From Sterolibacterium denitrificans (GTDB taxonomy: Bacteria; Pseudomonadota; Gammaproteobacteria; Burkholderiales; Rhodocyclaceae), in the NCBI RefSeq assembly GCF_900174485.1, contig NZ_LT837803.1, positions 1,627,305 to 1,691,304 of the forward strand: a stretch of DNA of 64,000 nt, in the 5' to 3' direction. Both the position numbers and the translations under genes were made by a program. The notes beneath the pieces are model-generated. The model worked only from the letters and a program-made list of their open reading frames with translations. It did no database searches and had not been told where the DNA came from. Shown here piece after piece: positions 44,043 to 54,430 of the stretch (its first letter is position 1; each line of letters starts with the position of its first letter).

Positions 44043-45053
44043 GTGAAGTTGCCAGCGGTGCGGGGCGCTGCCATTGTCATTGCCATTGCCGCTTTCCTGA
44101 GCCTGATGCTGTTCGCAGCGCTTGCCTTTTGGCAATGGCCGGCTGGGGATGCAACGGAATCCGGGCAGTCTTCCTCGTGGCCTGGGGCGCCGCTGTCTTT
44201 TGCCGGGAAGGGCGCTGGCGCCGCAGGAGCAGCGTCTGACGACGGTTTTCTGCTGCGCAATTTCAACGCAACGCCGGTCGCCGTTCCCGATGATATCGAC
44301 CGGCAGATCCTCGATGTCGCCTACTGGCGGAAACGCGGGGTGGATCCGCTGCTGAATGCGGATCTCGTACGTATCTTCGAGCAGATACTGGGCCGAGCGC
44401 CGAGCGATCCTGCTGCGCTGCTGGCAATGCACGTGCCGGCGGAATACCGGCTCCAGGCGCAGCGCTTGCTGGGCCAGTACATGCGCTATCGCGATGCGCT
44501 GGCGCAACTGGACGTACCAGCGCATGCCGGCGATTCCAGGAGCAATGCCGCAGATGCGCTGCAGGCCGTGCTCGCCGTCCGCCGCGCACTCCAGGAGAAA
44601 TACTTCAGCGCGGAGGAAATCGGCGGATTGTTTGCCGATGACAACCGCTATGACGCCTTCACCGTCGAGCGCCTGCGTCTTGCCGCGCGCAACGATTTGC
44701 CGCTGACGGAGAAGGAGGCGCAGCTTGCCGGCCTGAGCAATGAGCTGTTGAGTCCGGCGCAGCGCGAAGCGCGGCAGGCGGCCATGCTGCCTTCGCGCAT
44801 CATGGCGCACAACCGCGAACTGGAAACGATGAACGGCGATGAACGGCTGGCGGCCCGCAGCAGCGAGTTCGGCGCGGCGGCCGCCGTGCGCATGGCAGCC
44901 GTCGACCGGCAGCAGGCGGAATGGCAGCAGCGCATCGCGCGCTATGCCGATGCCGACCCGGCCAGCCGGCAGCAGTTGCGCGAGACGGAATTCACGCCGA
45001 GCGAGCGTCTGCGCCTCGAGGCGGCCGTGCGTTTGTATCGGGCGCGGCCGTGA
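44043..45053 (+). CDS. Lipase-specific foldase (LifO/LimK-type)
   Basis: 336 aa from a GTG immediately after the lipase stop. One N-terminal membrane helix, then an Ala/Gly/Pro-rich linker and a helical periplasmic domain. LLGQYMRYRDALAQL and GLFADDNRYDAFTVERLRL match foldase conserved segments. The steric-chaperone motif usually reads RxxFDY(F/C)LSAxGE; here it is RIFEQILGRAPSD, so the usual Tyr and acidic residues are lost. It would fold the lipase in the periplasm before secretion. Confidence 0.83.
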   Translation: MKLPAVRGAAIVIAIAAFLSLMLFAALAFWQWPAGDATESGQSSSWPGAPLSFAGKGAGAAGAASDDGFLLRNFNATPVAVPDDIDRQILDVAYWRKRGVDPLLNADLVRIFEQILGRAPSDPAALLAMHVPAEYRLQAQRLLGQYMRYRDALAQLDVPAHAGDSRSNAADALQAVLAVRRALQEKYFSAEEIGGLFADDNRYDAFTVERLRLAARNDLPLTEKEAQLAGLSNELLSPAQREARQAAMLPSRIMAHNRELETMNGDERLAARSSEFGAAAAVRMAAVDRQQAEWQQRIARYADADPASRQQLRETEFTPSERLRLEAAVRLYRARP

Positions 45054-45075
45054 GCTGGCGATTGCCTGCCTAGGT

Positions 45076-46014
45076 TCAGTCAAGAAACCGGCGCACGCGC
45101 TGCAGGATGGCATCGGTGCAATCAGCCGCAAGCGGATCGAAGGTTTCGATGCCGGCCATGCTGCGCAGCCAGGTGAGCTGGCGCTTGGCAAGCTGGCGCG
45201 TGGCGTAGATGCCGCGCTCGCGCAGTTCGCGTTCCGGCAGGCGGCCTTCGAGCATCTCCCAGACCTGGCGATAGCCGACGCAGCGCATGGCGGGCAGGCT
45301 GGCATCCAGGGCGTATTTCTCGCGCAGCATGCGCACTTCTTCGATCAGGCCGGCGTGCAGCATTTCGTCGAAGCGCGCGGCAATGCGCTGGTGCAGCACG
45401 CTGCGCTCGCTCGGCACCAGGGCCAGGGCAAGCAACCTGTACGGCAGCGCGGTTTGCCGTTGCGCGGCGTACAGCGCGGCGACCGGCTGGCCGCTGAGGC
45501 GGACGATTTCCAGGGCGCGCTGGAGGCGCTGTGCGTCGGTCGGCTGGAGGCGGGCGGCGCTGGCCGGATCCAGGCGCGCCAGTTCGGCATGGATTGCCGG
45601 CCAGCCCCGCGCGGCGGCAAGGGCGTCGATTTCGGCGCGCAGCGCGGGGTCGGCTGCGGGCAGGTCGGCCAGCCCTTCGCGCAGGGCCTTGAAGTAGAGC
45701 ATGGTGCCGCCGACCAGCAGCGGGATGCGGCCATGGGCGCTGATTTCGGCCATTTCACGCAGGGCGTCGCTACGAAATTGCGCGGCGGAATAACGCTCTT
45801 CGGGGCTGGCGATGTCGATCAGCCGATGCGGAAAGCGCGCCAGGGTGGCGGCATCGGGCTTGGCCGTGCCGATGTCCATGTCGCGGAAGACCTGCGCCGA
45901 GTCGACGCTGATCAGGTCGATGGGCAACCGCGTTGCCAGTTCCATCGCCAGTTGGGTCTTGCCGCTGGCGGTGGGGCCCATCAGGAAGATGGCGGGCGGC
46001 AGGGAGGCCGTCAT
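45076..46014 (-). CDS. miaA: tRNA dimethylallyltransferase
   Basis: 312 aa from the ATG at 46014; a longer frame to 46107 overlaps mutL. It adds a dimethylallyl group to A37 of tRNAs reading U-starting codons. P-loop GPTASGKTQ (13-21), [19 protein letters not shown] (the substrate-binding DSAQ/V motif), [12 protein letters not shown] and VGYRQVWE are present. It lies 25 bp after mutL in the same direction, the conserved mutL-miaA order. Confidence 0.95.
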   Translation of the reverse strand: MTASLPPAIFLMGPTASGKTQLAMELATRLPIDLISVDSAQVFRDMDIGTAKPDAATLARFPHRLIDIASPEERYSAAQFRSDALREMAEISAHGRIPLLVGGTMLYFKALREGLADLPAADPALRAEIDALAAARGWPAIHAELARLDPASAARLQPTDAQRLQRALEIVRLSGQPVAALYAAQRQTALPYRLLALALVPSERSVLHQRIAARFDEMLHAGLIEEVRMLREKYALDASLPAMRCVGYRQVWEMLEGRLPERELRERGIYATRQLAKRQLTWLRSMAGIETFDPLAADCTDAILQRVRRFLD

Positions 46015-46039
46015 GCTGGACGCCTGGCGCGCCGTTTTC

Positions 46040-47929
46040 TCATTTGCCGCGCATGAAGAGACGGTCGAGATCGACCAGGGAAAGCTGGCTCCAGGTCGGG
46101 CGGCCATGGTTGCATTGGTCGGCCCGCTCGGTGGCTTCCATTTCGCGCAGCAGGGCGTTCATTTCCGGCAGCGTGAGCTGTCGCCGTGCGCGCACCGCGC
46201 CGTGGCAGGCCATGGTGGCCAGCAGTTCGTTGTGGCGTTCTTCGATGACCTGGCTGGCGGGAAATTCGTCGAGGTCGGCCAGCAGAGCGCGCGCCAGCTC
46301 GGTCAGGGCGGCATTGGCCAGCAGTGCCGGCACGCTGCGCAGGGCCAGTTGCTGCGGTCCGGCGGCAGTCAATTCGAAGCCGAGCTGAGCGAGCGTGGCG
46401 GCGTGCGTTTCGGCGGTCGCCATTTCACGCGGCGTGGCGGAGAAGACGGCGGGAATCAGCAGGGGCTGGGTTGGCGGCGTGGGTGTTTCCGTATCGAGCG
46501 TTCGCTTGAGTTGCTCGTAGAGTATGCGTTCATGCGCGGCGTGCATGTCGACCAGCACCAGGCCTGCCGCGTTTTGCGCCAGGATGTAGATGCCATGCAA
46601 TTGCGCCAGCGCGTAGCCGAGAGGGGTGGCGATATCCTGGCCTGTCTGCGGGGAGGGTGTTGCGGTGGCTGTGGCTTGCTGCGTATCGCGCATGCCGGTA
46701 GCGACGAAGTCCAGGTAGGCGGTGGTTTGCGCTCCGGCTTCGGCGATGCCCAGCGGGGATTGGTGAGGCGTGCGGTAAGCCGGCGCGTAGGATGTCGCGG
46801 CGGCAATGCCGCCTGCGCCTGATGCCGTCGGGCGTGGCCCGGTGCCGGATGGTGTCGGCGAAATTGATGACGCCGATGGAGTCAATGGAATCGATGAAGC
46901 CGCCGGGAGCAACTGGGCCAGCGGAGCCGCCAGCACGCGCTGCAGGGCATGAAAGACGAATTGATGCACGCCGCGCGCGTCGCGAAAACGGACTTCGGTC
47001 TTGGCCGGATGGACATTGACGTCGACGCCGTAGGGATCGAGTTCGAGAAACAGCACATAGGCCGGGTGGCGGCTGCCATGCAGGATGTCGGCATAGGCCT
47101 GGCGCACCGCATGGGTCAGCAGCTTGTCCCGCACGAAGCGGCCATTGACGAAGAAATACTGCTCATCGCGCGTGGCTCGTGAATAGGCCGGCAGGGCGGC
47201 GTAGCCACTCAGGCGCAGGTCGCCGGCGCTGACTTCGAGTGGACGCGCCTGGTCGAAGAAATCGCTTCCCAGCAATTCGCGGATCCGTCGTGCGCCGTCG
47301 GTGCGTGTCAGACGCAGTTTGACGCTGCCATTGTGGCTGAGGCTGAAAGCGGCATCGGGCCGCGCCAGGGCCATGCGCCACAGGGTTTCCTGGCAATGGG
47401 CAAATTCGGTGTTCTCGGATTTGAGGAATTTGCGCCGCGCCGGGGTGTTGTAGTAGAGATCGGCGATTTCGATGACCGTGCCGGCGGTGAGGGCGGCAGG
47501 GGCGGGCGTTTGCTCGGCGCCGGTATTGCTGATGCGCCAGGCGTGTTCGCCATCTGCCGTGCGGCTGGTCAGGCTAAGACGCGCCACGGCGGCAATCGAG
47601 GCCAGCGCCTCGCCACGAAAGCCGAAGCTGGCGACGTGTTCGAGATCATCGAGCGTGCTGATCTTGCTGGTGGCATGGCGCATCAGCGCCAGGGGCAGAT
47701 CTTCGCGCGGCATGCCGCGGCCGTCGTCGGCAACGCGGATCAGTTTGATGCCGCCGGCGGCAATCTGTACGTCGATCTGGCGCGCGCCGGCATCCAGGCT
47801 GTTCTCCAGCACTTCCTTGAGCACCGAGGCCGGCCGTTCGACCACCTCGCCGGCCGCGATCTGGTTGATCAACTGGTCGGGGAGGGGCTGGATGCGGGCA
47901 ATGTGATTGCTGGATGCGGTGGCGTTCAT
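46040..47929 (-). CDS. mutL: DNA mismatch repair protein MutL
   Basis: 629 aa from the ATG at 47929; the frame extends to 48082 but that part overlaps the divergent promoter. GHKL ATPase motifs are clear: [27 protein letters not shown] and [10 protein letters not shown] Ser/Thr/Pro-rich linker occupies about 345-420. The C-terminal dimerisation domain includes [14 protein letters not shown] and [13 protein letters not shown]. MutL couples MutS mismatch recognition to downstream nicking and excision. Confidence 0.96.
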   Translation of the reverse strand: MNATASSNHIARIQPLPDQLINQIAAGEVVERPASVLKEVLENSLDAGARQIDVQIAAGGIKLIRVADDGRGMPREDLPLALMRHATSKISTLDDLEHVASFGFRGEALASIAAVARLSLTSRTADGEHAWRISNTGAEQTPAPAALTAGTVIEIADLYYNTPARRKFLKSENTEFAHCQETLWRMALARPDAAFSLSHNGSVKLRLTRTDGARRIRELLGSDFFDQARPLEVSAGDLRLSGYAALPAYSRATRDEQYFFVNGRFVRDKLLTHAVRQAYADILHGSRHPAYVLFLELDPYGVDVNVHPAKTEVRFRDARGVHQFVFHALQRVLAAPLAQLLPAASSIPLTPSASSISPTPSGTGPRPTASGAGGIAAATSYAPAYRTPHQSPLGIAEAGAQTTAYLDFVATGMRDTQQATATATPSPQTGQDIATPLGYALAQLHGIYILAQNAAGLVLVDMHAAHERILYEQLKRTLDTETPTPPTQPLLIPAVFSATPREMATAETHAATLAQLGFELTAAGPQQLALRSVPALLANAALTELARALLADLDEFPASQVIEERHNELLATMACHGAVRARRQLTLPEMNALLREMEATERADQCNHGRPTWSQLSLVDLDRLFMRGK

Positions 47930-48026
47930 CCGGGCGATTATATCTGGCGGCACGAACCCTTCCGGTAGAATCGCGGCCTTTGCCGACGCTGCGCGCCAGC
48001 ACGTGCCACGGTACCTGGGGATATTC

Positions 48027-48683
48027 ATGGAAGACCTGTCCGTCATCGGGCATTTGCTCGATCTGATCCTGCATCTCGACAAGCATCTGGAGTTGCTGGT
48101 GCAGCAATACGGCGTCTGGATCTACGTCATTCTGTTCGCCATCATTTTTTGCGAGACGGGCGTGGTGATATTCCCGTTTCTGCCAGGCGATTCCTTGCTG
48201 TTCGTTGCCGGCGCGGTGGCGGCAACCGGCGGCATGGACATCACCACGCTGTGCGCCGTGCTGTTCATTGCCGCCGTACTGGGCGACAACGTCAATTACT
48301 GGGTCGGCCATACCATCGGGCCGCGCGCCTTTCGCTGGGAGCATTCGCGCATCTTCAACAAGGCCGCGCTGATGAAAACGCATCTCTTCTACGAGAAGCA
48401 TGGCGGCAAGGTCATCATCCTCGCGCGTTTCCTGCCGCTGGCACGGACGTTCGCGCCTTTCGTCGCGGGCATCGGCCGTATGACCTATGTGCGGTTTTTC
48501 CTGATGGATCTGCTGGGTGGCGCGATCTGGATCGGCTCGCTGACGCTGGCGGGCTACTGGTTCGGCAATCAGCCGCTGGTGAAGGACAACCTTTTCCTGG
48601 CCATACTCGTCATCGTCCTGGCCTCGCTCACACCGGCTTTGATCGGCCTGTTCAAGCATTGGCGCGGAAAGCAAAAACGGTAA
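48027..48683 (+). CDS. DedA-family membrane protein
   Basis: 218 aa from the ATG at 48027; the upstream in-frame extension lies in the mutL promoter region. Conserved DedA segments are FPFLPGDSLLFVAGAVAA, GDNVNYWVGHTIG, FYEKHGGKVIILARFLPLARTFAPFVAG and GGAIWIGSLTLAGYWFG, which cover about four to five membrane helices. DedA proteins are implicated in lipid scrambling (undecaprenyl phosphate or phospholipid recycling). It ends 118 bp before the shared terminator. Confidence 0.92.
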   Translation: MEDLSVIGHLLDLILHLDKHLELLVQQYGVWIYVILFAIIFCETGVVIFPFLPGDSLLFVAGAVAATGGMDITTLCAVLFIAAVLGDNVNYWVGHTIGPRAFRWEHSRIFNKAALMKTHLFYEKHGGKVIILARFLPLARTFAPFVAGIGRMTYVRFFLMDLLGGAIWIGSLTLAGYWFGNQPLVKDNLFLAILVIVLASLTPALIGLFKHWRGKQKR

Positions 48684-48801
48684 AGCGGTAAAGTGCCAAA
48701 TTCGGCAGATAAGACACGGGACGGTGCGCGGGGCGATGGAGTGACAGCGTGACGGAGTGGCTGCCGGCGTTGCAGCGTTGCCCCGGTTCCCGATCAAAAA
48801 G

Positions 48802-48837
48802 AAAAGGGCACGAGTGACTGCGAACTCGTGCCCTTTT
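48802..48837 (-). terminator. Intrinsic terminator of rne
   Basis: A perfect 14-bp inverted repeat (48802-48815 with 48824-48837) around an 8-nt loop. On the minus strand it is followed by TTTTCTTTTT, so it ends rne transcription. The plus strand also shows CCCTTTT, so it may act on the DedA transcript too. Confidence 0.9.
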
Positions 48838-48873
48838 GCTTGGTGGCGCCTGCGCCTCCTTGTTGGCTTTCGC

Positions 48874-51768
48874 TTACTCGGTGCGGGTTTCCACCATCTG
48901 CAGCGGCTCATGGACGATCACTGGCGCGGGACGCGGTTTGCGGCCGAGTTTTTGCACCGGTTCCGTCGTTTCCGTGGGCGCGTGATTGCCGCTGGTTTCG
49001 ATCAATATCAGGCCGGCCTGTTCCAGTGAGTTGCTGAAGTCGGGCTTGGCGGCCAGTTGGCTGGGAGCGGCCGGAGTTTCCTCCCGCATGTCGGGTGCCG
49101 GCGTTGCCAGGCTCTCCGGACTTGCCGCTGCCTGTGGCGCTGTTTCAAGCGGGATATCGGTGACTTCATCAGCGACTTTGGTGACTTCAGTGACTTCAGT
49201 GACTTCAGTGGCTTCAGTGGCTTCGGCGCTCACTTCAATCGCCGGCGCGGCAGGGATTTCAGGCGCAGCGACCGCTGCTGCAGCATTGGATGCTGCCGGC
49301 AAGACGGGAGAGATGTCGGTTGCTGCCGCCATGGCAACTGCGGAGGCTTCGGGTGCTGCGGATGCTGGGGCTTCGGATACTGCGGCCTCGGCCGTCACGC
49401 TTGCCTCCGTGAATGTGGCAGGTGCAATGGTGATGTCGGTTTCCGTGCCGGCTTCCGCTGCAGTTTCCACGGTTTCCATTGTGGCGCCGGTTTCTTCGCT
49501 GCGCTTTTCGCCTCGATCGCCTCGATCGTTGCGATCGCCACGGCCGCCGCGGCGACCACGGCGACGACCGCCTTCGCGGGCTTCGCGCGGAGTTTGCGTG
49601 CCGTCCAGCTCGGTGGCGGCATGGGCAAGCACGGCGGTTTCGCCGTCCGGCAGCAGGTTGGCGTCGCCGGCTTCGATCGCTGCCTGGCTGGCGCTGGTCT
49701 GCTGCCTGGGCGCGCGAGGTTGGCGCGGTTTGGTTGCGCGCGGTTCCCGCGTTTCGCCTGCCGGGCTCTCGTCGCGTTTTTCCCCTCGGCTGCGTTGGGT
49801 GCGGGCCTGGGTTTCGGGCTTGTCCGCAGCGCTTTCATTGAGTGGCTGGCGAGCGTTACGGGACTCGCTGGATTCACGGGGCTCGCGCGGTTCGCGATTG
49901 GCGTTTTCGTTGCGGGGTTGACGGCCACGGCCGCCACGGCGATTGTCGCCACGCTCGCCACGTCCGGTGCGACGCGGACGTTCGCTGCCGGTTTCGGTTG
50001 CCGCTGCGGCGGGTTGTGCGGCGGCAGTCGATGCGGCCGGTTTGGCGCCGCTGAACCAGGAGAGCAGGCGGGAAAACAGGCCGGGGTTGGCAATTGCGGC
50101 CGGCGCGGTGGCTGCGGATGCGCCGTTGTCGGCTCTGGGGGCGACAACGGGTGCCGGCTGGCTGGGCGTGATGCCCTTGACGGCGGCTTCGACACGTATC
50201 TGGCGGCCGTCAACCTGCGCCGACGGCGGCGTATAGGCTTCTTCGGATGGGTTTTCGACCATCGTATAGCTGGGCAGGTTGATGTCTTCCTGGTTGAGCT
50301 GATCGTGGCGCAGGCGGACGATGCTGTGCTGCGGCGTTTCCATATGGACGTTGGGGATCAGCACCAGATTGACGCGATGACGGATTTCGATCTTGGCGAT
50401 GTCCGAACGCTTTTCGTTGAGCAGGAAGGTGGCGACATCGACCGGCATCTGGCAGTGCAGGGCGCCGGTATTTTCCTTCATCGCCTCTTCTTCGAGGATG
50501 CGCAGGATGTGCAGCGCCGAGGATTCGGTCGAGCGCGTGTGGCCGGTGCCGTTGCAGCGCGGGCAGGGGATGTAGCTGGTTTCGGCGAGCGTCGGGCGCA
50601 GGCGCTGGCGGGAGAGTTCGAGCAGGCCGAAGCGACTGATCTTGCCGGTCTGCACGCGGGCGCGGTCGTAACGCAGCGCATCGCGCAGGCGGTTCTCGAC
50701 TTCGCGCTGGTTGCGGGTGTTTTCCATGTCGATGAAATCGATGACGATCAGGCCGCCGAGGTCGCGCAGGCGCAGTTGACGGGCGATTTCATCGGCCGCT
50801 TCGCAGTTGGTCTTGAAGGCGGTTTCCTCGATGTCGGTACCCTTGGTGGCGCGCCCCGAGTTGACGTCCACGGAGACCAGCGCCTCGGTGTGGTCGATGA
50901 CGATGGCGCCACCCGAGGGCAGGTTCACCTGACGCGAGTAGGCCGATTCGATCTGGTGTTCGATCTGGAAGCGCGAGAACAGAGGGACATCGTCCTGATA
51001 GCGCTTGACGCGAGTGACGTTGGCGGGCATCACGTGCGACATGAACTGCTGCGCCTGTTCGAAGACGTCGTCGGTATCGATGAGGATTTCACCGATCTCG
51101 GCGTGGAAGTAGTCGCGAATGGCGCGGATCACCAGGCTGGATTCCTGGTAGATCAGGAAGGCGCCGCTTTGCGAATTGGCCGCGCCTTCGATGGCATTCC
51201 ACAGTTGCAGCAGGTAGTTGAGATCCCACTGGAGTTCTTCGTAGGAACGGCCGATGCCGGCGGTGCGGGCGATCAGGCTGGCACCCTTCGGGACTTCGAG
51301 GCGATCCATGATGTCGCGCAGTTCCTGGCGTTCCTCGCCCTCGACGCGGCGCGAGACGCCGCCGCCGCGCGGGTTGTTGGGCATCAGTACCAGATAACGG
51401 CCGGCCAGCGAGATGAAGGTGGTCAGCGCTGCGCCCTTGTTGCCCCGCTCGTCCTTGTCGACCTGGACGATGAGTTCCTGGCCGACCGTGAGCGCATCCT
51501 GGATGCGCGCCTTGCCAGCTTCGATGTCGGGCTTGAAATAGCTGCGCGAGACTTCCTTGAAAGGCAGGAAGCCGTGGCGGTCGGCGCCGTAATCGACGAA
51601 GGCTGCTTCGAGGCTGGGCTCGATGCGGGTGATGACGGCCTTGTAGATGTTGCTCTTGCGTTGTTCCTTGGTGGCCGATTCGATGTCGAGGTCGATCAGT
51701 TTCTGACCATCGACGATCGCGACGCGGAGTTCCTCGGCCTGCGTCGCATTGAATAGCATGCGTTTCAT
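48874..51768 (-). CDS. rne: Ribonuclease E
   Basis: 964 aa from the ATG at 51768, behind GGGAGACAAC; the frame continues to 51816 without a better start. The N-terminal catalytic half has [21 protein letters not shown], the S1 domain near [20 protein letters not shown], catalytic aspartates in VDVNSGRAT and IDFIDM, and the Zn-link CPRCNGTG. The C-terminal half after about 500 is Arg-, Ala- and Pro-rich and disordered, with VTE repeats, and would scaffold the degradosome. It is the essential endonuclease of mRNA decay and rRNA/tRNA processing. Confidence 0.96.
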   Translation of the reverse strand: MKRMLFNATQAEELRVAIVDGQKLIDLDIESATKEQRKSNIYKAVITRIEPSLEAAFVDYGADRHGFLPFKEVSRSYFKPDIEAGKARIQDALTVGQELIVQVDKDERGNKGAALTTFISLAGRYLVLMPNNPRGGGVSRRVEGEERQELRDIMDRLEVPKGASLIARTAGIGRSYEELQWDLNYLLQLWNAIEGAANSQSGAFLIYQESSLVIRAIRDYFHAEIGEILIDTDDVFEQAQQFMSHVMPANVTRVKRYQDDVPLFSRFQIEHQIESAYSRQVNLPSGGAIVIDHTEALVSVDVNSGRATKGTDIEETAFKTNCEAADEIARQLRLRDLGGLIVIDFIDMENTRNQREVENRLRDALRYDRARVQTGKISRFGLLELSRQRLRPTLAETSYIPCPRCNGTGHTRSTESSALHILRILEEEAMKENTGALHCQMPVDVATFLLNEKRSDIAKIEIRHRVNLVLIPNVHMETPQHSIVRLRHDQLNQEDINLPSYTMVENPSEEAYTPPSAQVDGRQIRVEAAVKGITPSQPAPVVAPRADNGASAATAPAAIANPGLFSRLLSWFSGAKPAASTAAAQPAAAATETGSERPRRTGRGERGDNRRGGRGRQPRNENANREPREPRESSESRNARQPLNESAADKPETQARTQRSRGEKRDESPAGETREPRATKPRQPRAPRQQTSASQAAIEAGDANLLPDGETAVLAHAATELDGTQTPREAREGGRRRGRRGGRGDRNDRGDRGEKRSEETGATMETVETAAEAGTETDITIAPATFTEASVTAEAAVSEAPASAAPEASAVAMAAATDISPVLPAASNAAAAVAAPEIPAAPAIEVSAEATEATEVTEVTEVTKVADEVTDIPLETAPQAAASPESLATPAPDMREETPAAPSQLAAKPDFSNSLEQAGLILIETSGNHAPTETTEPVQKLGRKPRPAPVIVHEPLQMVETRTE
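49181..49225 (-). repeat. 9-bp in-frame minisatellite in rne
   Basis: Five tandem 9-bp units (three GTGACTTCA, then GTGGCTTCA and GTGGCTTCG on the plus strand), encoding a repeated VTE/ATE tripeptide in the disordered C-terminal part of RNase E. The unit keeps frame, so copy-number changes would be tolerated. Confidence 0.85.
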
Positions 51769-52384
51769 GTTGTCTCCCGCGCGCACAGTACAAGTACAAG
51801 CACGGGCAGAACCCACCCTCGACCCGCTTTCGGCATGCGCCGGCAGCGGGAGGTTCGCATCAGGATTGCAGTTTCAGGGGCATGGTTGAAAGATGGCCAC
51901 GAAAAAACGGCGGATGGTTGATGGCTGGAGGGAACTGATTTGGCTGCTTCAAGGCGGTGGGAAATCCTGGTCCGTTTTCTTGAAGCTCGGCATTCTTGCG
52001 GTGTTCTGCCTGGTACTTTGTGCGCGCAACTTTGGTTGTCGTATCACTGCTTCCGGTGAGTGAAATAACCTTGGTGGTTTGCTGTGCAGTGGGTGATAAT
52101 CTCGCGCTTTCTGCGGCGCTCACGGCATTTGCACCTTGTTGGCAGTGATCCCGGGATCTGTCTGCTTGCTGCTTGTCTTGCCCATTCCGCATCCGCTTGT
52201 ATCCATGACGCCATTACGTCAGCGTTCAGTGTCTGGTGACGTGCAGAGGCATGGCTGCGGAAGCAAAATGAAGCGACAGAGCGCAGGTACCGGCCAACAA
52301 CATCCCCGGGAGCGTCACCGGCGCCGCTTCGGGTCGCCGGGCACGCTTGCCGAAGGACGGCAAACCGGACACAGTATATTGGAA
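51769..52384 (-). promoter_or_regulatory. rne leader / divergent control region rne-rluC
   Basis: 616 bp without a convincing gene. In E. coli rne is divergent from rluC and has a 361-nt leader through which RNase E feeds back on its own mRNA. The same layout here suggests a long regulatory leader. I did not resolve specific hairpins or promoters. Short open frames in it lack family features. Confidence 0.55.
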
Positions 52385-53377
52385 ATGAAGGACTTGAGCA
52401 AAGATTCGGTGAATTGGCTGGAAGTCGGCGAAGAAGCCGAAGGGCAGCGCGTTGATAACTTTCTGCTGCGCGTCTGCAAGGGCGTGCCGAAAAGCCATGT
52501 CTATCGCATCCTGCGCAGCGGCGAGGTCAGGGTGAATCGCGGGCGCGTCGCGCCCGAATATCGTTTGCAGTCCGGCGACCGGGTGCGCGTGCCGCCCATC
52601 CGGCTGGCGGTGCGTGCTGCCGATGGCACCGATGCCGCCACTGCCGCAGCGGCCATTCCCGCCCGCGAGTTCGATATCGTGTATGAGGACGAGGCGCTGC
52701 TGGTGCTCGACAAGCCGGCGGGCGTGGCGGTGCATGGCGGCAGCGGCGTCAGTTTCGGCGTGATCGAGCAATTGCGGCGCATGCGGCCGACGGCGCGCAT
52801 GCTGGAGCTGGCTCACCGCCTGGATCGCGAGACGTCCGGTTTGCTGATCATCGCCAGGAAGCGCGCGGCGCTGACTCGCCTGCATGAGGCCTTTCGCCGG
52901 GGCAGCATCAACAAGCGTTATCTGGCCCTGGTCAAGGGGCGCTGGACGGCGCCGCGCCAGGATGTGCGCCTGCCGCTGCTGAAATATCTGACGGCCGACG
53001 ATGAGCGGCGGGTGCGAGTTTCCGGCGAAGGCAAGGAGGCGCACAGCATCGTGCGCCTGGTGGCGCGCTGGCAGAATTTCAGCCTGGTGGAAGTGGAATT
53101 GAAAACCGGGCGCACGCACCAGATTCGCGTGCATCTGGCGCATCTGGGCTTTCCATTGGCCGGTGACGACAAGTATGGCGACTTTGCCTGCAACAAGGAT
53201 TTGCAGAAAGCCGGCCTGAAACGCATGTTTCTGCATGCGGCAAGGTTGCGCCTGCGTCATCCGCTCGATGCGGAAGCGCCATGGCTCGTCCTGGCGTCCC
53301 CCTTGCCGGCAGAGTTGCGGGCTTTTCTCGTGCAACTGGATCGGCATGAGAAAAGAGAGTATGGGGAATGGGAATGA
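52385..53377 (+). CDS. rluC: 23S rRNA pseudouridine synthase RluC
   Basis: 330 aa from the ATG at 52385; the frame to 52136 is non-coding leader. An N-terminal S4 RNA-binding domain (GQRVDNFLLRVCKGVPKSHVY... shortened here) precedes the catalytic domain with HRLDRETSG (catalytic Asp147) and TGRTHQIRVHLAHLGFP. RluC modifies U955, U2504 and U2580 in E. coli 23S rRNA. The divergent position to rne supports RluC over RluD. Confidence 0.92.
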   Translation: MKDLSKDSVNWLEVGEEAEGQRVDNFLLRVCKGVPKSHVYRILRSGEVRVNRGRVAPEYRLQSGDRVRVPPIRLAVRAADGTDAATAAAAIPAREFDIVYEDEALLVLDKPAGVAVHGGSGVSFGVIEQLRRMRPTARMLELAHRLDRETSGLLIIARKRAALTRLHEAFRRGSINKRYLALVKGRWTAPRQDVRLPLLKYLTADDERRVRVSGEGKEAHSIVRLVARWQNFSLVEVELKTGRTHQIRVHLAHLGFPLAGDDKYGDFACNKDLQKAGLKRMFLHAARLRLRHPLDAEAPWLVLASPLPAELRAFLVQLDRHEKREYGEWE

Positions 53378-53410
53378 GGGGAGTGCCGGAAGCAAGGAGA
53401 ACAGGAAAGC

Positions 53411-54073
53411 ATGGCGCAGTCTTTTGATTTGATCGTCTTCGATTGGGATGGCACCTTGATGGATTCTGCGGCGGCCATCGTCGCCGCCATCCAGGCCGCC
53501 TGCCGCGATCTCGGGCTGGAACCGCCGACCGATGAACGTGCCCGCCACATCATCGGACTGGGATTGCACGATGCGTTGCAGACGGTGTTGCCGGGTCTGG
53601 ATCCGGGGCGCTATCCCGAGATTGCCGGACGTTACCGCCATCATTACCTGTCCCGCGACCACGAACTGGTGCTGTTCCAGGGGGCGACGGAAATGCTGCG
53701 GAATCTGCTGGATGCAGGCTTCATGCTGGCCGTTGCCACCGGAAAAAGCCGGCTTGGACTGCAGCGCGCGCTGGATCACAGCGGGTTGCGGCGCTACTTT
53801 CATGCCACGCGTTGCGCCGATGAATGTCATTCCAAGCCGCATCCGCAGATGCTGCTCGAACTGATGGCGGAGTTTGCCGTTTCGCCCGAGCGGACGCTGA
53901 TGATCGGCGATACCACCCACGATCTGCTGATGGCCAGGAATGCCGGCGTTCCCTCGCTGGCCGTGGCCTATGGAGCGCATCCGCGTGCGCTGCTGGAAGC
54001 CGAGGGGCCGCTGCTGTGCGCTGCCTCCGTGGCGGACGTGCAGGCGTGGCTGTTGCAGAACGCAGGCGCATGA
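53411..54073 (+). CDS. HAD-family phosphatase (phosphoglycolate phosphatase-like)
   Basis: 220 aa. HAD motif I is FDWDGTLMDS (D11, D13), motif II VATGKSRLGL, the Lys motif HSKPHPQMLLEL-like region, and motif IV MIGDTTHDLLMA. A helical cap lies between about 20 and 85. The closest functional type is Gph/PGP, but HAD specificity cannot be read from motifs. It overlaps the Rieske gene by 4 bp. Confidence 0.88.
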   Translation: MAQSFDLIVFDWDGTLMDSAAAIVAAIQAACRDLGLEPPTDERARHIIGLGLHDALQTVLPGLDPGRYPEIAGRYRHHYLSRDHELVLFQGATEMLRNLLDAGFMLAVATGKSRLGLQRALDHSGLRRYFHATRCADECHSKPHPQMLLELMAEFAVSPERTLMIGDTTHDLLMARNAGVPSLAVAYGAHPRALLEAEGPLLCAASVADVQAWLLQNAGA

Positions 54074-54429
54074 GCGCGACTGGCATGGCTGCGGCGGAAC
54101 GACTGCTGTGCGCAAGCGCCGAGCTGCAGGAGGGCGGCGATGGTATCCGCTTCAGCGTCATGCGGCATGGCGTCGAGGAGCCGGCGTTTGTCGTGCGCTA
54201 TCGCGGTACGGCTCGCGCCTACATCAATCGCTGCGGCCATGTGCCAGTCGAGCTCGACTGGCAGGAAGGCAAATTCTTTGACCTCAGCGGTAATTTTCTG
54301 ATCTGCGCGGTGCATGGCGCGCTGTATGCTCCCGAATCCGGGCGCTGCCTTGGCGGTCGCTGCAGCGGCCGGGGCCTGACATCACTCGTCGTCGTCGAAC
54401 GCGACGGCAACATTTACCTGAAGGAATGA
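54070..54429 (+). CDS. Rieske [2Fe-2S] domain protein
   Basis: 119 aa from the ATG overlapping the HAD stop; a longer frame to 53824 lies inside the HAD gene. The cluster ligands are RCGHVP (Cys/His) and LICAVHGALY (Cys/His). The second ligand loop is followed by GRCLGGRCSGRGLTSL. It is a small ferredoxin-like Rieske protein. The physiological partner is unknown. It lies between a HAD hydrolase and an S49 peptidase, 1 bp before the latter. Confidence 0.88.
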   Translation: MSATGMAAAERLLCASAELQEGGDGIRFSVMRHGVEEPAFVVRYRGTARAYINRCGHVPVELDWQEGKFFDLSGNFLICAVHGALYAPESGRCLGGRCSGRGLTSLVVVERDGNIYLKE

Positions 54430-54430
54430 C

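Noticed and set aside
49057-51756. 899-codon plus-strand open frame
   Set aside because: Antisense shadow of rne; low-complexity composition and no recognisable domain.
51860-52192. 110-codon minus-strand frame in the rne leader
   Set aside because: No Shine-Dalgarno and no family pattern; composition looks non-coding.
52226-54115. 629-codon minus-strand open frame
   Set aside because: Runs antisense across both rluC and the HAD gene, so it cannot be a gene alongside them.
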